Assembly: GCA_900471925.1 (NCBI GenBank)
Contig: UCGV01000003.1
Coordinates: forward strand, 310,001-374,000
From: Hyphomicrobiales bacterium
GTDB lineage: Bacteria; Pseudomonadota; Alphaproteobacteria; Rhizobiales; Rhizobiaceae
DNA: 64,000 nt
Reading direction: 5' to 3'
Shown here: in pieces, positions 44,067 to 53,316 of the stretch
Layout: each line of letters begins with the position of its first letter
Numbering within the stretch: position 1 is the stretch's first letter
The notes under the pieces: model-generated
Database searches by the model: none
Told to the model about the DNA's origin: nothing
Seen by the model: only the letters and a program-made list of their open reading frames with translations
Made by a program: the position numbers and the translations under genes

Positions 44067-45922
44067 TATTGAGCCGCGACTTCGGCCTGTTCCTCGTGAT
44101 CGGCGAGGAAGCCGCCGGACTGGCGGTTCCAGAGATCGGCATAAACGCCGCCATGGCTCACCAGTTCGCCATGCGTGCCGCTCTCGATGATACGGCCCTT
44201 GTCCAGCACGATCAGCCGGTCCATCTCTGTCAGCGTCGACAGCCGATGCGCGATCGCGATGACCGTCTTGCCCTCCATGAGCGCGAAGAGATTTTCCTGG
44301 ATCGCCGCTTCCACTTCGGAATCGAGCGCCGAAGTTGCCTCGTCGAGCACCAGGATCGGCGCATCCTTGAGGAAGACGCGGGCGATCGCGATGCGCTGCC
44401 GCTGGCCGCCGGAAAGCTTGACGCCACGCTCGCCGACCTGTGCATCGAGCCCCTTCCGATCCTGCAGATCGACAAGCCCTTCGATGAATTCCCAGGCATT
44501 GGCACGACGTGCGGCCTCGATCACATCCTCGTCGCTCGCTTCCGGACGGCCGTAGGCGATGTTATCGCGGATCGAACGGTGCAGCAGCGACGTATCCTGC
44601 GTCACCACACCGATCAGCGCACGCAGGCTGTCCTGCGAGACCTCCGAAATATCCTGGCCATCGACGGTGATGCGCCCGGACTCCAAGTCGTAGAAACGCA
44701 GGAGCAGGTTCATCAGCGTCGTCTTGCCTGCACCCGAACGTCCGACGAGACCGACCTTCTCACCGGCCTTGATGTCGAGAGACAGGTTCTCGATGACACC
44801 CTTGCCCTTGCCGTAGTGGAAGCCGATGCGCTCGTAATGGATCGCACCCTTCTTTGCCGTCAGTGGGGCAGCGCCCGGCTTGTCGACGATATCGTGCTGC
44901 TTCGACATCATCTCCATGCCGTCATAGACGGTGCCGATGTTTTCGAAGAGTGCGGAGACTTCCCACATGATCCACTGCGACATCCCATTGACACGCATCG
45001 CAAGACCGATGGCGATGGAAATAGCGCCAACCGAGATCGTACCGTTCAGCCACAGGTAGATGGACAGGCTGGAGATGACGAACAACGAGATGCAGTTGTT
45101 CAAATAGACGCTCATGTGAAAGAGCGTCACCTTGCGCATCTGCTGGTGAACCGTATCCAGGAACCCGTCCATGCTTTCCCGTGCATAGACCTCTTCGCGG
45201 CCTGCATGGGAAAACAGTTTCACGGTGGCAATATTCGTATAGCTGTCCACTACGCGGCCCGTCATCAGCGAGCGCGCATCGGCTTGCTGGGCGGCGATCT
45301 TGCGAAGCCGGGGCACGAAATAGCTAACGATACCAATGTAGATACCAAGCCAAGCGAGCACCGGCAGCATCAACCGCCAGTCGGCCGCCGCGATGATGAC
45401 GATCATCGACAGGAAATAGGTCACGACATAGACGAAGACGTCGAGGATCTTCATGACCGTCTCGCGCACGGCAAGCGACGTCTGCATGACCTTGGTGGCA
45501 ACGCGTCCGGCGAACTCGTTGGCGAAGAAGGTCATGCTGTGGCGAAGCAGGAAGCGGTGCATCTGCCAGCGCGCGATCATCGGGTAATTGCCGAGCATCA
45601 TCTGGTGCATGATGAGCGAATCGAGACCTGCAACGAGCGGCAGGCCGATCAGCACCAGCGCACCCATCCAGATGAGCTTGTGGCCCTCGTTCTGCAGGAA
45701 GGTCGCGCGGTCTGCGTTCGTCAGCCAATCGACGATATCGCCGAGAAATTGAAACAGCGCCACTTCGCCGATTGCGATCGTCGCCGTCAAAACGGCCATA
45801 AGCGCGAGCCAGCCGGCCGCGGGCTTCGTATAGTGCCAGCAGAAGGCAAAAAGGCCCTTCGGGGGAGCAACCGGCTCCTCGCTCGGAAAGGGATTAAGGC
45901 GCTGTTCGAACCAGCCAAACAT
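44066..45922 (-). CDS. ABC-type exporter, fused permease and ATPase (paralogue 2)
   Basis: 618 aa from the ATG at 45922, with GGAG about 8 nt upstream (the longer frame adds 38 unlikely residues). A six-helix domain (about 30-330) precedes the ATPase with Walker A LVGRSGAGKTTL, signature VKLSGGQRQRIAIAR, Walker B ILVLDEATSALD and AHRLST. Strongly similar to the neighbour at 41672-43570, with the same domain lengths and a matching LWxRQSGGFLA near both C-termini. It belongs to the MsbA-like half-transporter group; substrate unknown. Confidence 0.95.
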   Translation of the reverse strand: MFGWFEQRLNPFPSEEPVAPPKGLFAFCWHYTKPAAGWLALMAVLTATIAIGEVALFQFLGDIVDWLTNADRATFLQNEGHKLIWMGALVLIGLPLVAGLDSLIMHQMMLGNYPMIARWQMHRFLLRHSMTFFANEFAGRVATKVMQTSLAVRETVMKILDVFVYVVTYFLSMIVIIAAADWRLMLPVLAWLGIYIGIVSYFVPRLRKIAAQQADARSLMTGRVVDSYTNIATVKLFSHAGREEVYARESMDGFLDTVHQQMRKVTLFHMSVYLNNCISLFVISSLSIYLWLNGTISVGAISIAIGLAMRVNGMSQWIMWEVSALFENIGTVYDGMEMMSKQHDIVDKPGAAPLTAKKGAIHYERIGFHYGKGKGVIENLSLDIKAGEKVGLVGRSGAGKTTLMNLLLRFYDLESGRITVDGQDISEVSQDSLRALIGVVTQDTSLLHRSIRDNIAYGRPEASDEDVIEAARRANAWEFIEGLVDLQDRKGLDAQVGERGVKLSGGQRQRIAIARVFLKDAPILVLDEATSALDSEVEAAIQENLFALMEGKTVIAIAHRLSTLTEMDRLIVLDKGRIIESGTHGELVSHGGVYADLWNRQSGGFLADHEEQAEVAAQ

Positions 45923-46308
45923 GAAATCGCTCCGGAACTTTGGCATTCCGGCCCCGGCTTCGCACCCAAAGAGGACGCATGCAAGCACATATGGGAACCG
46001 GAGGCTCAAGGGGCGAGGCCATAGGCGGCCGCGCAATGAATCAAATGGGCAATTAGGGAAGAAAAAGCGCTTTATACGCGCCAGGTCACCAACAGTGGCA
46101 TCACAGGCGGGAGACGCATCAGCACAAATGTAGACATGTCGGCGCTCCCTGTTGGCGATTGCAGATATGCACCGATAACGCGAAATTGCCTAAATTTCCA
46201 GCCCCGAAGCATCGAAAATTGCCAATCCGGTGGTCAAAAAACGCCTTGTTGCCTCAAAATCACACTTTAGATAGGCCATTCCCGCATCATCAGGATGGAT
46301 GGCTTCTC
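45923..46308. other. Divergent promoter region of ABC paralogue 2 and trmL
   Basis: About 385 bp. It becomes A+T-richer toward 46160-46270. I see no convincing -35/-10 pair, hairpin with T run, tRNA or small gene. AGGATGG (46292-46298) lies 10 nt before the trmL ATG and probably serves as its ribosome site. Confidence 0.4.
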
Positions 46309-46770
46309 ATGGCGGATATCAGACTGGCGCTCTACCAACCGGATATTCCCGGCAACACGGGAACGATCCTGCGCCTGGCCGCATGCCTCGGCTTCGCCGT
46401 CGATATCATCGAACCCACAGGCTTCGACATTTCCGACCGCAACCTGAAACGGGCCGGCATGGACTATCTGGCAGCGGTGGCGCTGACCCGTCACGTCAAC
46501 TGGGAACGCTTCGAAGAATGGCGCGCGGGAACCGGCCGCCGCCTGGTTCTCGCCACCACAAAGGCATCGCAGCGCTACACGGATTTCACCTTTCGCTCTG
46601 ACGATATCCTGTTGTTCGGCCGTGAAAGCGCGGGTGTACCCGATCATGTGCATGACCGGGCCGACGGGCGGATTCTGATCCCTATGGTCGAAGGCCAACG
46701 TTCTATCAACCTCGCTGTCTCCGCTGCGATGATCATTGGCGAGGCTATGCGCCAGACTGTCTGGGCATAG
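46309..46770 (+). CDS. trmL: tRNA (cytidine/uridine-34 2'-O)-methyltransferase
   Basis: 153 aa from the ATG at 46309. A minimal SPOUT methyltransferase, essentially only the catalytic knot domain. Motifs: LYQPDIPGNTGTILRLAACLG, LKRAGMDYL, LLFGRESAGVPD and IPMVEGQRSINLAVSAAM. It 2'-O-methylates the wobble base of leucine tRNAs. Length fits TrmL (about 155 aa). Located near petABC and hemF, as in other rhizobia as far as I recall. Confidence 0.95.
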   Translation: MADIRLALYQPDIPGNTGTILRLAACLGFAVDIIEPTGFDISDRNLKRAGMDYLAAVALTRHVNWERFEEWRAGTGRRLVLATTKASQRYTDFTFRSDDILLFGRESAGVPDHVHDRADGRILIPMVEGQRSINLAVSAAMIIGEAMRQTVWA

Positions 46771-46782
46771 CACGCAACCTAT

Positions 46783-46800
46783 GCCGGTCTTCACCGGCTT
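46783..46800 (+). terminator. Short hairpin after trmL
   Basis: GCCGGT (46783-46788) and ACCGGC (46793-46798) with a CTTC loop, followed by only TT. It lies 12 nt past the trmL stop. A weak terminator at best. Confidence 0.35.
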
Positions 46801-46959
46801 AATGTCGCAAACAATGCTTTGAATCGGCTCAAAAGCGCCTATATTGGTTAGCCGAGCAATCAAAAAATCGTCGTTGCTACAGCGATTACAATGATTTGCT
46901 TGGCAACCGACTCTTAAAGCTGAGCGATTTTCCTCAAGAAGAAGAAACAGACGCGGACG

Positions 46960-48606
46960 ATGGAATCCACGATCGTCATGATCAACCTGTTCGGTGCGAT
47001 TGCACTGCTGCTCTTTGGCCTTGCCCAGGTCAAGGATGGTGTCACCCATGCCTTCGGCGTACGGCTGCGTACCGGGCTGGCGACGGGTACGGCCAGCGGC
47101 CCGCGTTCCATCCTGTCGGGCTTCCTCGCGACGATCGCGCTGCAGAGTTCGACCGCAACGGCCCTGATGACGGCATCCTTTGTCGAACGCGATCTCATCC
47201 GTCCGCGCATGGCGCAGATCGTGCTGCTCGGCGCCAATGTCGGCACGGCCGTCACGGCATGGATCGTCGCAACCGGCATCGAGTGGCTTTCTCCGCTGCT
47301 GATCCTTGCCGGCATCGTGCTCTATCGCGGCAAATCCACCACCCGTCGCGGCGGGGGCGCAGCGCTGATCGGCATCGGCCTGATGCTGCTCTCCCTGCAT
47401 CTCCTCAGCAATGCGACCGAACCGATGCGCACATCGCCGGCGCTCGCTGCCTTCATCGGCCTGCTCGGCGATGCCTGGCCTGTCGCCCTCGTTCTTTCCG
47501 CGGTGCTCGCCTTCATTTCGTCGTCGAGCCTTGCCGTCGTCGTCCTGATCCTGTCGCTTGCTTCGACCGGTATCGTATCACCGGAACTCATCATCGTTCT
47601 CGTGCTCGGCGCCAATCTCGGTGGCGCCATTCCCCCCGTCGTCGCCACACTCTCTGGCCCGGCCTCGGCCAAGCGGGTGACACTCGGCAATCTAATCGTG
47701 CGCACCGTCGGCTGCCTCGTTGCACTACCTTTTGCCGGTTATGCGGCACCGCTGCTCGAGATGCTGCCCTTCGGCCCTGCCAAGCTGCCGGTCGATACCC
47801 ATCTGATCTTCAACATTCTGCTTGCCGCCGCAGCATGGCCCTTCTCCCGAATGGTCGCAGCCTTCACAGCCCGGCTTGTGCCTGACGATGCGCAGCCGGA
47901 TCAGGGTCCAAAGTTCCTCGATATGCAGGAGCTTTCGACGCCGGTCGTGGCGCTTGCCAGCGCGACGCGTGAAGTACTCGCTGTCGGCGACCTGATTGAG
48001 CGCATGCTGTTGCGCGCCTCCGACGCCTTCGAACACAATGACATGTCCAAGCTCGCCGAGATCCCGGCGCTGGAAAAGCGGGTCGATCTGCTGCAGCAGG
48101 AAGTGAAGGTCTACCTCTCCAAGCTCGGCCGCGGCGGTCTCAGCGACGAGAATGCCCGCCGCTCGATCGTCATCATCGACTATGCGATCAACATGGAGCA
48201 CATAGGCGACATCATCGAAAAGGGTCTGCTGGAGCAGGTCGGCAAGAAGGTCTCGCTCGGCCTGAAATTCTCGGATGACGGCTACAGGGAGTTGCGCAAG
48301 CTGTTCGACCTGACGATCGACAATCTGCGTGTCGCCCAGACGATCTTCGTCACCCGCGATTTCAACCTCGCCAGACAGATGATGGAAGTGAAGGTCGAAG
48401 TCCGCCGTATGGAAAAGCAATCGGCCGAGCGCCACTTGGAGCGCCTGCGCGACGGCCGCGCCGATAGCCTGCAGACGAGCTCGCTTCATCTCGACATGCT
48501 GCGCGACCTCAAGCGTATCAACGCCCATATCGTGTCGGTCGCACATCCGATCCTCGACGAAAGCGGCCTTCTGATCGAAAGCCGCCTGCGAGACGCTGCG
48601 GAATAA
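46960..48606 (+). CDS. Na/Pi-cotransporter family protein with PhoU-like tail
   Basis: 548 aa. Two Na/Pi-cotransporter repeats (about 8-140 and 150-290) contain the paired QSS and SSSS elements (ATIALQSSTATALMTA and LAFISSSSLAVVVLI). About eight helices end near 300. The C-terminal 220 residues are helical and PhoU-like (LLQQEVKVYLSKLGR, DYAINMEHIGDIIEKGL). It is predicted to import phosphate, or to mediate phosphate efflux, in the inner membrane. Upstream of it is a 190-bp gap after trmL; it is convergent with the small gene at 48609. Confidence 0.94.
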   Translation: MESTIVMINLFGAIALLLFGLAQVKDGVTHAFGVRLRTGLATGTASGPRSILSGFLATIALQSSTATALMTASFVERDLIRPRMAQIVLLGANVGTAVTAWIVATGIEWLSPLLILAGIVLYRGKSTTRRGGGAALIGIGLMLLSLHLLSNATEPMRTSPALAAFIGLLGDAWPVALVLSAVLAFISSSSLAVVVLILSLASTGIVSPELIIVLVLGANLGGAIPPVVATLSGPASAKRVTLGNLIVRTVGCLVALPFAGYAAPLLEMLPFGPAKLPVDTHLIFNILLAAAAWPFSRMVAAFTARLVPDDAQPDQGPKFLDMQELSTPVVALASATREVLAVGDLIERMLLRASDAFEHNDMSKLAEIPALEKRVDLLQQEVKVYLSKLGRGGLSDENARRSIVIIDYAINMEHIGDIIEKGLLEQVGKKVSLGLKFSDDGYRELRKLFDLTIDNLRVAQTIFVTRDFNLARQMMEVKVEVRRMEKQSAERHLERLRDGRADSLQTSSLHLDMLRDLKRINAHIVSVAHPILDESGLLIESRLRDAAE

Positions 48607-48608
48607 AT

Positions 48609-48869
48609 TCAGTCGGCAGAAGGTAGGCGGCGCATCGTAAACTCGATCTGGTCACCTTCAAGCTGGCGCCAGCTTTCGACTTCCGTCCAATAGGCAGCCT
48701 TCGGATATTCGTCGAACCATTCGCGCGCCTTGGCGCGGGCTTCCAGAAGCCCCATACGATATGTCTCACGCACGAAATGGTCTTTCTGCCGGGCGGACGC
48801 TTCTGCCCGATGCTTTGCAATCCTGCGCTTCAAGCCTTCGAAGGGCGGAGGCCCCGGAATTTTCGCCAT
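48609..48869 (-). CDS. Small conserved-looking cytoplasmic protein, function unknown
   Basis: 86 aa from the ATG at 48869, with AGGTAGG upstream. Sequence is rich in charged and aromatic residues (PPPFEGLKRRIAKHRAEASARQKDH, GLLEARAKAREWFDEYPKAAYW). No membrane helix, signal or catalytic motif. The stop lies 2 nt beyond the stop of the Na/Pi cotransporter gene, tail to tail. Divergent from hemF, with about 125 bp between starts. I do not recognise a family. Confidence 0.75.
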   Translation of the reverse strand: MAKIPGPPPFEGLKRRIAKHRAEASARQKDHFVRETYRMGLLEARAKAREWFDEYPKAAYWTEVESWRQLEGDQIEFTMRRLPSAD

Positions 48870-48994
48870 GAAACCTACCTCTGAATGAAAAATAGTATCG
48901 AAAACCGTCGTTTGCGAGTCGAATCTTGCAGGAGCTTTCCTCGGCCCGCAGGCTCCTGCTAAGCTCGGCGTGCAATCAGGAAAGAGCGAATCGC

Positions 48995-49906
48995 ATGGAA
49001 AGACCGGAACTGCCGATCGGCCTGCCCGAAGACATCGAGGACAAGAAGACCGCTGCCCGAACATGGTTCGAGGGACTGCGCGATACCATCTGCGCCTCTT
49101 TCGAGGCGCTGGAGGATGAACTCGAAGGCCCCCTCTCCGATCACGAGCCCGGCCGCTTCGTCGCCAAGGACTGGTCGAGGGAGAGCGGTGCCGGCGGCGG
49201 CGGCCGTATGTCGATGATGGAAGGCCGCGTCTTTGAAAAGGTCGGCGTACACACTTCCACCGTCTACGGCGAATTCGCACCTGATTTCCGGGCGCAGATG
49301 CCAGGCGCCAAGGAAGATCCGCGCTTCTGGGCATCCGGCATTTCGCTGATCGCCCACCCCGTCAATCCCAATGTGCCCGCTGTTCACATGAACACCCGTA
49401 TGGTCGTCACCACCAGCCGCTGGTTCGGCGGCGGCGCCGACCTGACGCCGGTGCTTGAACGACGCCGCACGCAGGAAGACGAAGACACGCAGCTCTTCCA
49501 CAAGGCCATGGAAATCACCTGCCGCAACCATCCCGTTGGCGATTACGATGCCTATAAGAAATGGTGCGACGACTATTTCTTCCTGAAGCACCGCAATGAG
49601 GCCCGTGGCGTCGGCGGCATCTTCTACGACTGGCTGCATTCGAGTGAGGAAGCCGGCGGCTGGGACGCCGATTTTGCCTTCACCCGCGATGTCGGCCGGG
49701 CTTTCGCCATGGTTTACCCCAAGATCGTGCGCTCGAACTTCAATAAAGTGTGGACAGAAGCCGATCGTGACGAACAATTGATTCGCCGCGGACGATATGT
49801 CGAGTTCAATCTGCTCTATGATCGGGGTACGATCTTCGGCCTGAAAACCGGTGGGAACGTCGAATCCATTCTCTCGTCCCTGCCCCCGGTCGTGCGCTGG
49901 CCATAA
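48995..49906 (+). CDS. hemF: Oxygen-dependent coproporphyrinogen III oxidase
   Basis: 303 aa from the ATG at 48995. It converts coproporphyrinogen III to protoporphyrinogen IX in aerobic haem synthesis. Family motifs include [42 protein letters not shown] and [19 protein letters not shown] plus [14 protein letters not shown]. The C-terminus stops at VVRWP, slightly short of the WEY-type ending of Escherichia coli HemF. It supplies haem to bc1 and other cytochromes. Confidence 0.97.
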   Translation: MERPELPIGLPEDIEDKKTAARTWFEGLRDTICASFEALEDELEGPLSDHEPGRFVAKDWSRESGAGGGGRMSMMEGRVFEKVGVHTSTVYGEFAPDFRAQMPGAKEDPRFWASGISLIAHPVNPNVPAVHMNTRMVVTTSRWFGGGADLTPVLERRRTQEDEDTQLFHKAMEITCRNHPVGDYDAYKKWCDDYFFLKHRNEARGVGGIFYDWLHSSEEAGGWDADFAFTRDVGRAFAMVYPKIVRSNFNKVWTEADRDEQLIRRGRYVEFNLLYDRGTIFGLKTGGNVESILSSLPPVVRWP

Positions 49907-49919
49907 TCCGGCGCCTGAT

Positions 49920-49939
49920 ATGCCGACAAAGAGCGGCAT
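49920..49939 (+). terminator. Hairpin after hemF
   Basis: ATGCCG (49920-49925) and CGGCAT (49934-49939) with an 8-nt loop, followed by GCTGATAAATTT and no clean T run. It lies 14 nt past the hemF stop. Weak terminator candidate. Confidence 0.35.
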
Positions 49940-50048
49940 GCTGATAAATTTGAAATACTATTCCGGTAACATCGCGTTGAAAGACCTTCATCAGAACTGA
50001 ATCCGTCCTAAATTAGTCAGTGTGCGTTACAATCGGAGGAGGATTGTC

Positions 50049-50324
50049 ATGACGATACAAAGCGGATCGCCTGCTGCTGCAGACATTCAGGAAACATCCC
50101 GCGCCATCGAGGCGCCCGAGCTTCTGACGCGCATCGCCGAAGACTTGAGAGCTAAAAGCGGCTCCGACCTGCCGCTTTCCTGCTTTGTCGAGCAGGTAAA
50201 ATTGCAGCTCGCGGGCGGCAAGACCCCGGAAGAACTTCAACAGCAGGCAACAGGTGCTGCCAACAGCAACCAGCCTTCTCATCTTTCGGAAACCTACATG
50301 GCCTGGGCAATGCCCCAGCAGTAA
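50049..50324 (+). CDS. Small hypothetical protein
   Basis: 91 aa from the ATG at 50049, with an excellent GGAGGAGG ribosome site 5-12 nt upstream, which strongly supports translation. A soluble, Gln/Ala-rich helical sequence (LLTRIAEDLRAKSG, CFVEQVKLQLAGGKTPEELQQQ), with no signal, membrane segment or catalytic motif. The family is unknown. A 7-bp inverted repeat follows its stop. Confidence 0.7.
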   Translation: MTIQSGSPAAADIQETSRAIEAPELLTRIAEDLRAKSGSDLPLSCFVEQVKLQLAGGKTPEELQQQATGAANSNQPSHLSETYMAWAMPQQ

Positions 50325-50335
50325 ATACGGATTTC

Positions 50336-50359
50336 CGGCCGGCAATCATGTCGGCCGGC
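50336..50359 (+). terminator. G+C inverted repeat after the 91-aa gene
   Basis: CCGGCCG (50336-50342) and CGGCCGG (50353-50359) with a 10-nt loop; C-rich, not T-rich, sequence follows. It could be a factor-dependent end or a simple palindrome. Confidence 0.35.
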
Positions 50360-50448
50360 CCCCTCCCCGGAACCTTCTCCATTGCCGCACATTCCTTAGA
50401 CGCGCGAAAGCGCGCTGGTTTTGTAGTTCTCAAAGACAGGAGAAGACC

Positions 50449-50634
50449 ATGCGACTTTTCGAATGCGGAACTCTCGTTCCCGGATGCGACTGGCACACCA
50501 GAGCCAATAGTGATGCAGAAGTCGTCCGCCGCGCCGTCGAACACATGAAGTCAGCGCACGGTGAGACCACGATACGCGAAAACATGGTGGACAATATCAA
50601 GGCCCGCATTCGCGACGAGGCGAACGCGGCCTAA
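50449..50634 (+). CDS. DUF1059 small protein
   Basis: 61 aa from the ATG at 50449, with AGGAGA upstream. The family pattern is clear: FECGTLVPGCDWHTRANSDAE, then HMKSAHGE and NMVDNIKARIRDE. DUF1059 proteins are short soluble domains with conserved Cys and His (here C6, C13, H58-type spacing less certain), possibly redox- or metal-linked; function not established. Its stop is 2 nt from the stop of the convergent CCA-transferase gene. Confidence 0.85.
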   Translation: MRLFECGTLVPGCDWHTRANSDAEVVRRAVEHMKSAHGETTIRENMVDNIKARIRDEANAA

Positions 50635-50636
50635 GC

Positions 50637-51890
50637 TTAGCCCGCAATCTCCGAGAGCCGGGCGAGCAATGCCGCCCGGTCCGGACCGAAGCCTTCCTCT
50701 ACCCACTGATTTTCCAGAGCAGACAGGATTTCGCCGACCTTCGGTCCTGTCGGCACGCCGGCCGCCATCACGTCACCACCATTCAACGGAAACTGCGGCT
50801 TCTTCCAGATCAGCGCGTGATCGAGAAGTTTTGAAAGCCGCGCCGAACGGCTCATCTCCTCGAAGCTTCCCTCTGCCTTGCCGCGTGCAACGCCAAGTGC
50901 CAGCTTCAGGCGCACGATGATGCCATCGGTGCCGTTGCGATAGAGCAGCCGCTCGAACCCGCCAGCAGAAATCTCGTCATTGACGGGGGCAGCCTTGGCC
51001 CAGGACTTGAAATAGGCGGCTTCCGCATTCGAGAGCTTCAAGCGTGCAGCAAGCACCTCAAGCCGCGCGACATCGGGCGGAACGATAGCAGCGAGCCGCA
51101 GCAAGGGATCCGGCGCCCAGCCAAGTGCTTTCTCGGTCGCAACGAGCGCCGGAATGGCATCGATGCCCCACTTTTCCGTTTCCGGCAGAATTTCCGTCAG
51201 CACGGCGACCTGCCGCATCCACAACAGCGCCCGGCCGGGATCCTTCGCCGACAGCAGCTTGCGCAGTTCCGACCAGACCCGCTCGGCCGATAGTGTCTTC
51301 AGCTTCGACCGCGCAACCGATGAGGCCTTCAGGCCCTCCGCATCGGGTCGCCCCGAGCCGTACCAGGCGAAAAACCGGAAGAAGCGCAGGATGCGCAGAT
51401 AATCCTCCTCGATCCGCGTCGCCGCGTCGCCGATGAAGCGGATATTGCGCTTCTCGATATCATCGAGCCCGCCGACGAGATCGATCACCTCGCCTGCCGC
51501 GTTGGCGTAAAGTGCATTGATGGTGAGGTCGCGCCGTTCCGCATCCGACTGCCAGTCAGTGCTGAAAGCGACCTTGGCGTGGCGACCGTCCGTTTCGACA
51601 TCGGTGCGCAGCGTCGTCACCTCGAAGGGCCTGCCGTCGATAACAAGGGTTACCGTGCCGTGAGCGATGCCTGTCGGCACTGCCTTGATGCCGGCTTTCG
51701 CCGCCCGTTCGATCACCGCTTCGGGCAGAAGTGTTGTGGCAATATCGATATCGGCGACGGCAAGTCCCATCAGGCTGTTGCGCACCGCACCGCCGACCAC
51801 GCGCCCTTCCCCGCCATCGGCGTTGAGCAGCGCAAAGACCCGGCCGAGCGCCGGATCCGAAAACCATGCCTGGTCGGCAACAGAGGTCAT
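50637..51890 (-). CDS. CCA tRNA nucleotidyltransferase (class II poly(A)-polymerase-type)
   Basis: 417 aa. The nucleotidyltransferase head (about 20-165) shows VVGGAVRNSLMG, the catalytic DIDIA (residues about 49-53), RRDLTINALYAN and the RNA-binding EEDYLRILRFFRF. The helical tail extends to the end. It adds or repairs the CCA end of tRNAs, or is a related poly(A)-polymerase. It overlaps the Nudix gene by 4 bp (ATGA), in an operon of three. Confidence 0.95.
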   Translation of the reverse strand: MTSVADQAWFSDPALGRVFALLNADGGEGRVVGGAVRNSLMGLAVADIDIATTLLPEAVIERAAKAGIKAVPTGIAHGTVTLVIDGRPFEVTTLRTDVETDGRHAKVAFSTDWQSDAERRDLTINALYANAAGEVIDLVGGLDDIEKRNIRFIGDAATRIEEDYLRILRFFRFFAWYGSGRPDAEGLKASSVARSKLKTLSAERVWSELRKLLSAKDPGRALLWMRQVAVLTEILPETEKWGIDAIPALVATEKALGWAPDPLLRLAAIVPPDVARLEVLAARLKLSNAEAAYFKSWAKAAPVNDEISAGGFERLLYRNGTDGIIVRLKLALGVARGKAEGSFEEMSRSARLSKLLDHALIWKKPQFPLNGGDVMAAGVPTGPKVGEILSALENQWVEEGFGPDRAALLARLSEIAG

Positions 51891-52537
51891 GCATAAAGCC
51901 TTTCATAGAGCGTGCGGACGATGCCGGCGGTGATGCCCCAGATCATTCGCGTTTCATAGGGCATGCGGTAGAAATGCCGGTCGATGCCATCGACCACGCG
52001 CTTGTCCCTGTTGTGATTGGCCGGGTTCATCAGGAAGGACAGCGGCACTTCGAAAACATCGGCCACTTCTGTCGGGTTAGGTTGCAGCGAAAATCCGCGG
52101 CTGACGACAGCCAGAACCGGCGTGATGCGAAAACCCGTTGACGAAAGATAGTTCGGCAGTCGCCCGACCGTTTCCACGTAGCTGCCGGCAAGGCCGATCT
52201 CCTCTTCCGTCTCGCGGATCGCGGCCATCTCGGGCGAAATATCATCGGGATCGATCGAGCCGCCCGGAAAGGAAATCTGGCCGGAATGCTTGCGCAGCGT
52301 CGCCGTGCGCTGGGTGAAGATTACCTTGGCCTCCTCACCGTCATCCACGACGGGCACCAATACCGCCGCATCGCGCAGCTTCAGCGTCTCGACGAAAGCG
52401 ACGATATCAGGATTGAGGACGTGATCGCCGTGATCGCGCCAGGCATGATCAATCGGCGCACCAACCTGCTGGAGCGCACGTCGGCGGAATTCGGCAGCCG
52501 AATACGGTGGGTATGTCGTGTTGATCGCGTCACTCAT
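51887..52537 (-). CDS. Nudix hydrolase, CoA pyrophosphatase type
   Basis: 216 aa. The CoA-specific motif LRKHSGQISFPGG (about 82-94) precedes the Nudix box PEMAAIRETEEEIGL. Members split CoA, or oxidised CoA, into 3',5'-ADP and phosphopantetheine. It sits between the DUF1285 and CCA-transferase genes, overlapping each by 4 bp, so all three are translated together. Full length. Confidence 0.94.
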   Translation of the reverse strand: MSDAINTTYPPYSAAEFRRRALQQVGAPIDHAWRDHGDHVLNPDIVAFVETLKLRDAAVLVPVVDDGEEAKVIFTQRTATLRKHSGQISFPGGSIDPDDISPEMAAIRETEEEIGLAGSYVETVGRLPNYLSSTGFRITPVLAVVSRGFSLQPNPTEVADVFEVPLSFLMNPANHNRDKRVVDGIDRHFYRMPYETRMIWGITAGIVRTLYERLYA

Positions 52538-53157
52538 CGGGAGGCTGCTTCCAGTTCGTCGGCCGGCATGATCGGAAAGGTCTCGCCGCCGGAGCGGACG
52601 ACGAACATCTCCCTGCCGGCGACCTCGGCCACCTCGCCGAGTTCGACCAGCTCATACATCACCGCACGTGACACCAGTGCTTCAAGCCGGCCACGCACAT
52701 GCAGGTAGGGCTTCAATTCGTCATCCCCGGCATGATCCGGGAAACGCAGTGGATGATCCCTGCCGGCTTCGATGATATCGCCGACATTTGTGCGGAAGGT
52801 CAGAACCTGTTGGCCATCCCGCTCGCTCGCATTCATCTCGACAGCAACAAACGGCGCGTCGACGACCCGGATGCCGACCTTTTCCACAGGAGTTACGAGA
52901 TAGGTCTTGCCGTCCTCGTCTTTCAGCAGAACGGTCGAAAAAAGCTGCACCAGCGGCATCCGGCCGATCGGCGTGCCCATATAGAACCACGTGCCATCCG
53001 CCCGGATCTCCATGTCGATATCGCCGCAAAAGGGCGGATTCCACTTCTCGACGGGCGGCAATCCGCGACTTTTGCCGGATTTCGCCTCGGAAGCGCGCGA
53101 AATCAGCGCGGCAAGCCCCGCTGCATCCGCCACATGCTTCATTTCCTCGGCTGCCAT
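52534..53157 (-). CDS. DUF1285 protein
   Basis: 207 aa. Recognised by PPVEKWNPPFCGDIDMEIRADG, WFYMGTPIGRMPLVQLFSTVL and LVTPVEKVGIRVVDAPFVAV. The start is taken at the ATG at 53157; an ATG 15 nt downstream has a nearer GAGGAA and could be used instead. The function of the family is not established. It is the first gene of the operon with the CoA-Nudix and CCA-transferase genes and divergent from the MoxR operon. Confidence 0.92.
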   Translation of the reverse strand: MAAEEMKHVADAAGLAALISRASEAKSGKSRGLPPVEKWNPPFCGDIDMEIRADGTWFYMGTPIGRMPLVQLFSTVLLKDEDGKTYLVTPVEKVGIRVVDAPFVAVEMNASERDGQQVLTFRTNVGDIIEAGRDHPLRFPDHAGDDELKPYLHVRGRLEALVSRAVMYELVELGEVAEVAGREMFVVRSGGETFPIMPADELEAASR

Positions 53158-53316
53158 TCTTCTGTCCCGGTTTGCTTTTAACGAAATAAGTCACGAGATA
53201 GTCATTTGAAACAAACTTGTCAGCCCGCAACATCTTCATAACTGTATCGGGTATGAGGCACGCCTATTAAAGTCAGACGATTCGCAGCCGAATGATTTCA
53301 GCCGTTGGAGATGCCC

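Noticed and set aside
53217..53244. TTGTCA...TAACTG as the promoter of the MoxR operon
   Set aside because: The -10 is poor and spacing is 16; not strong enough to list.
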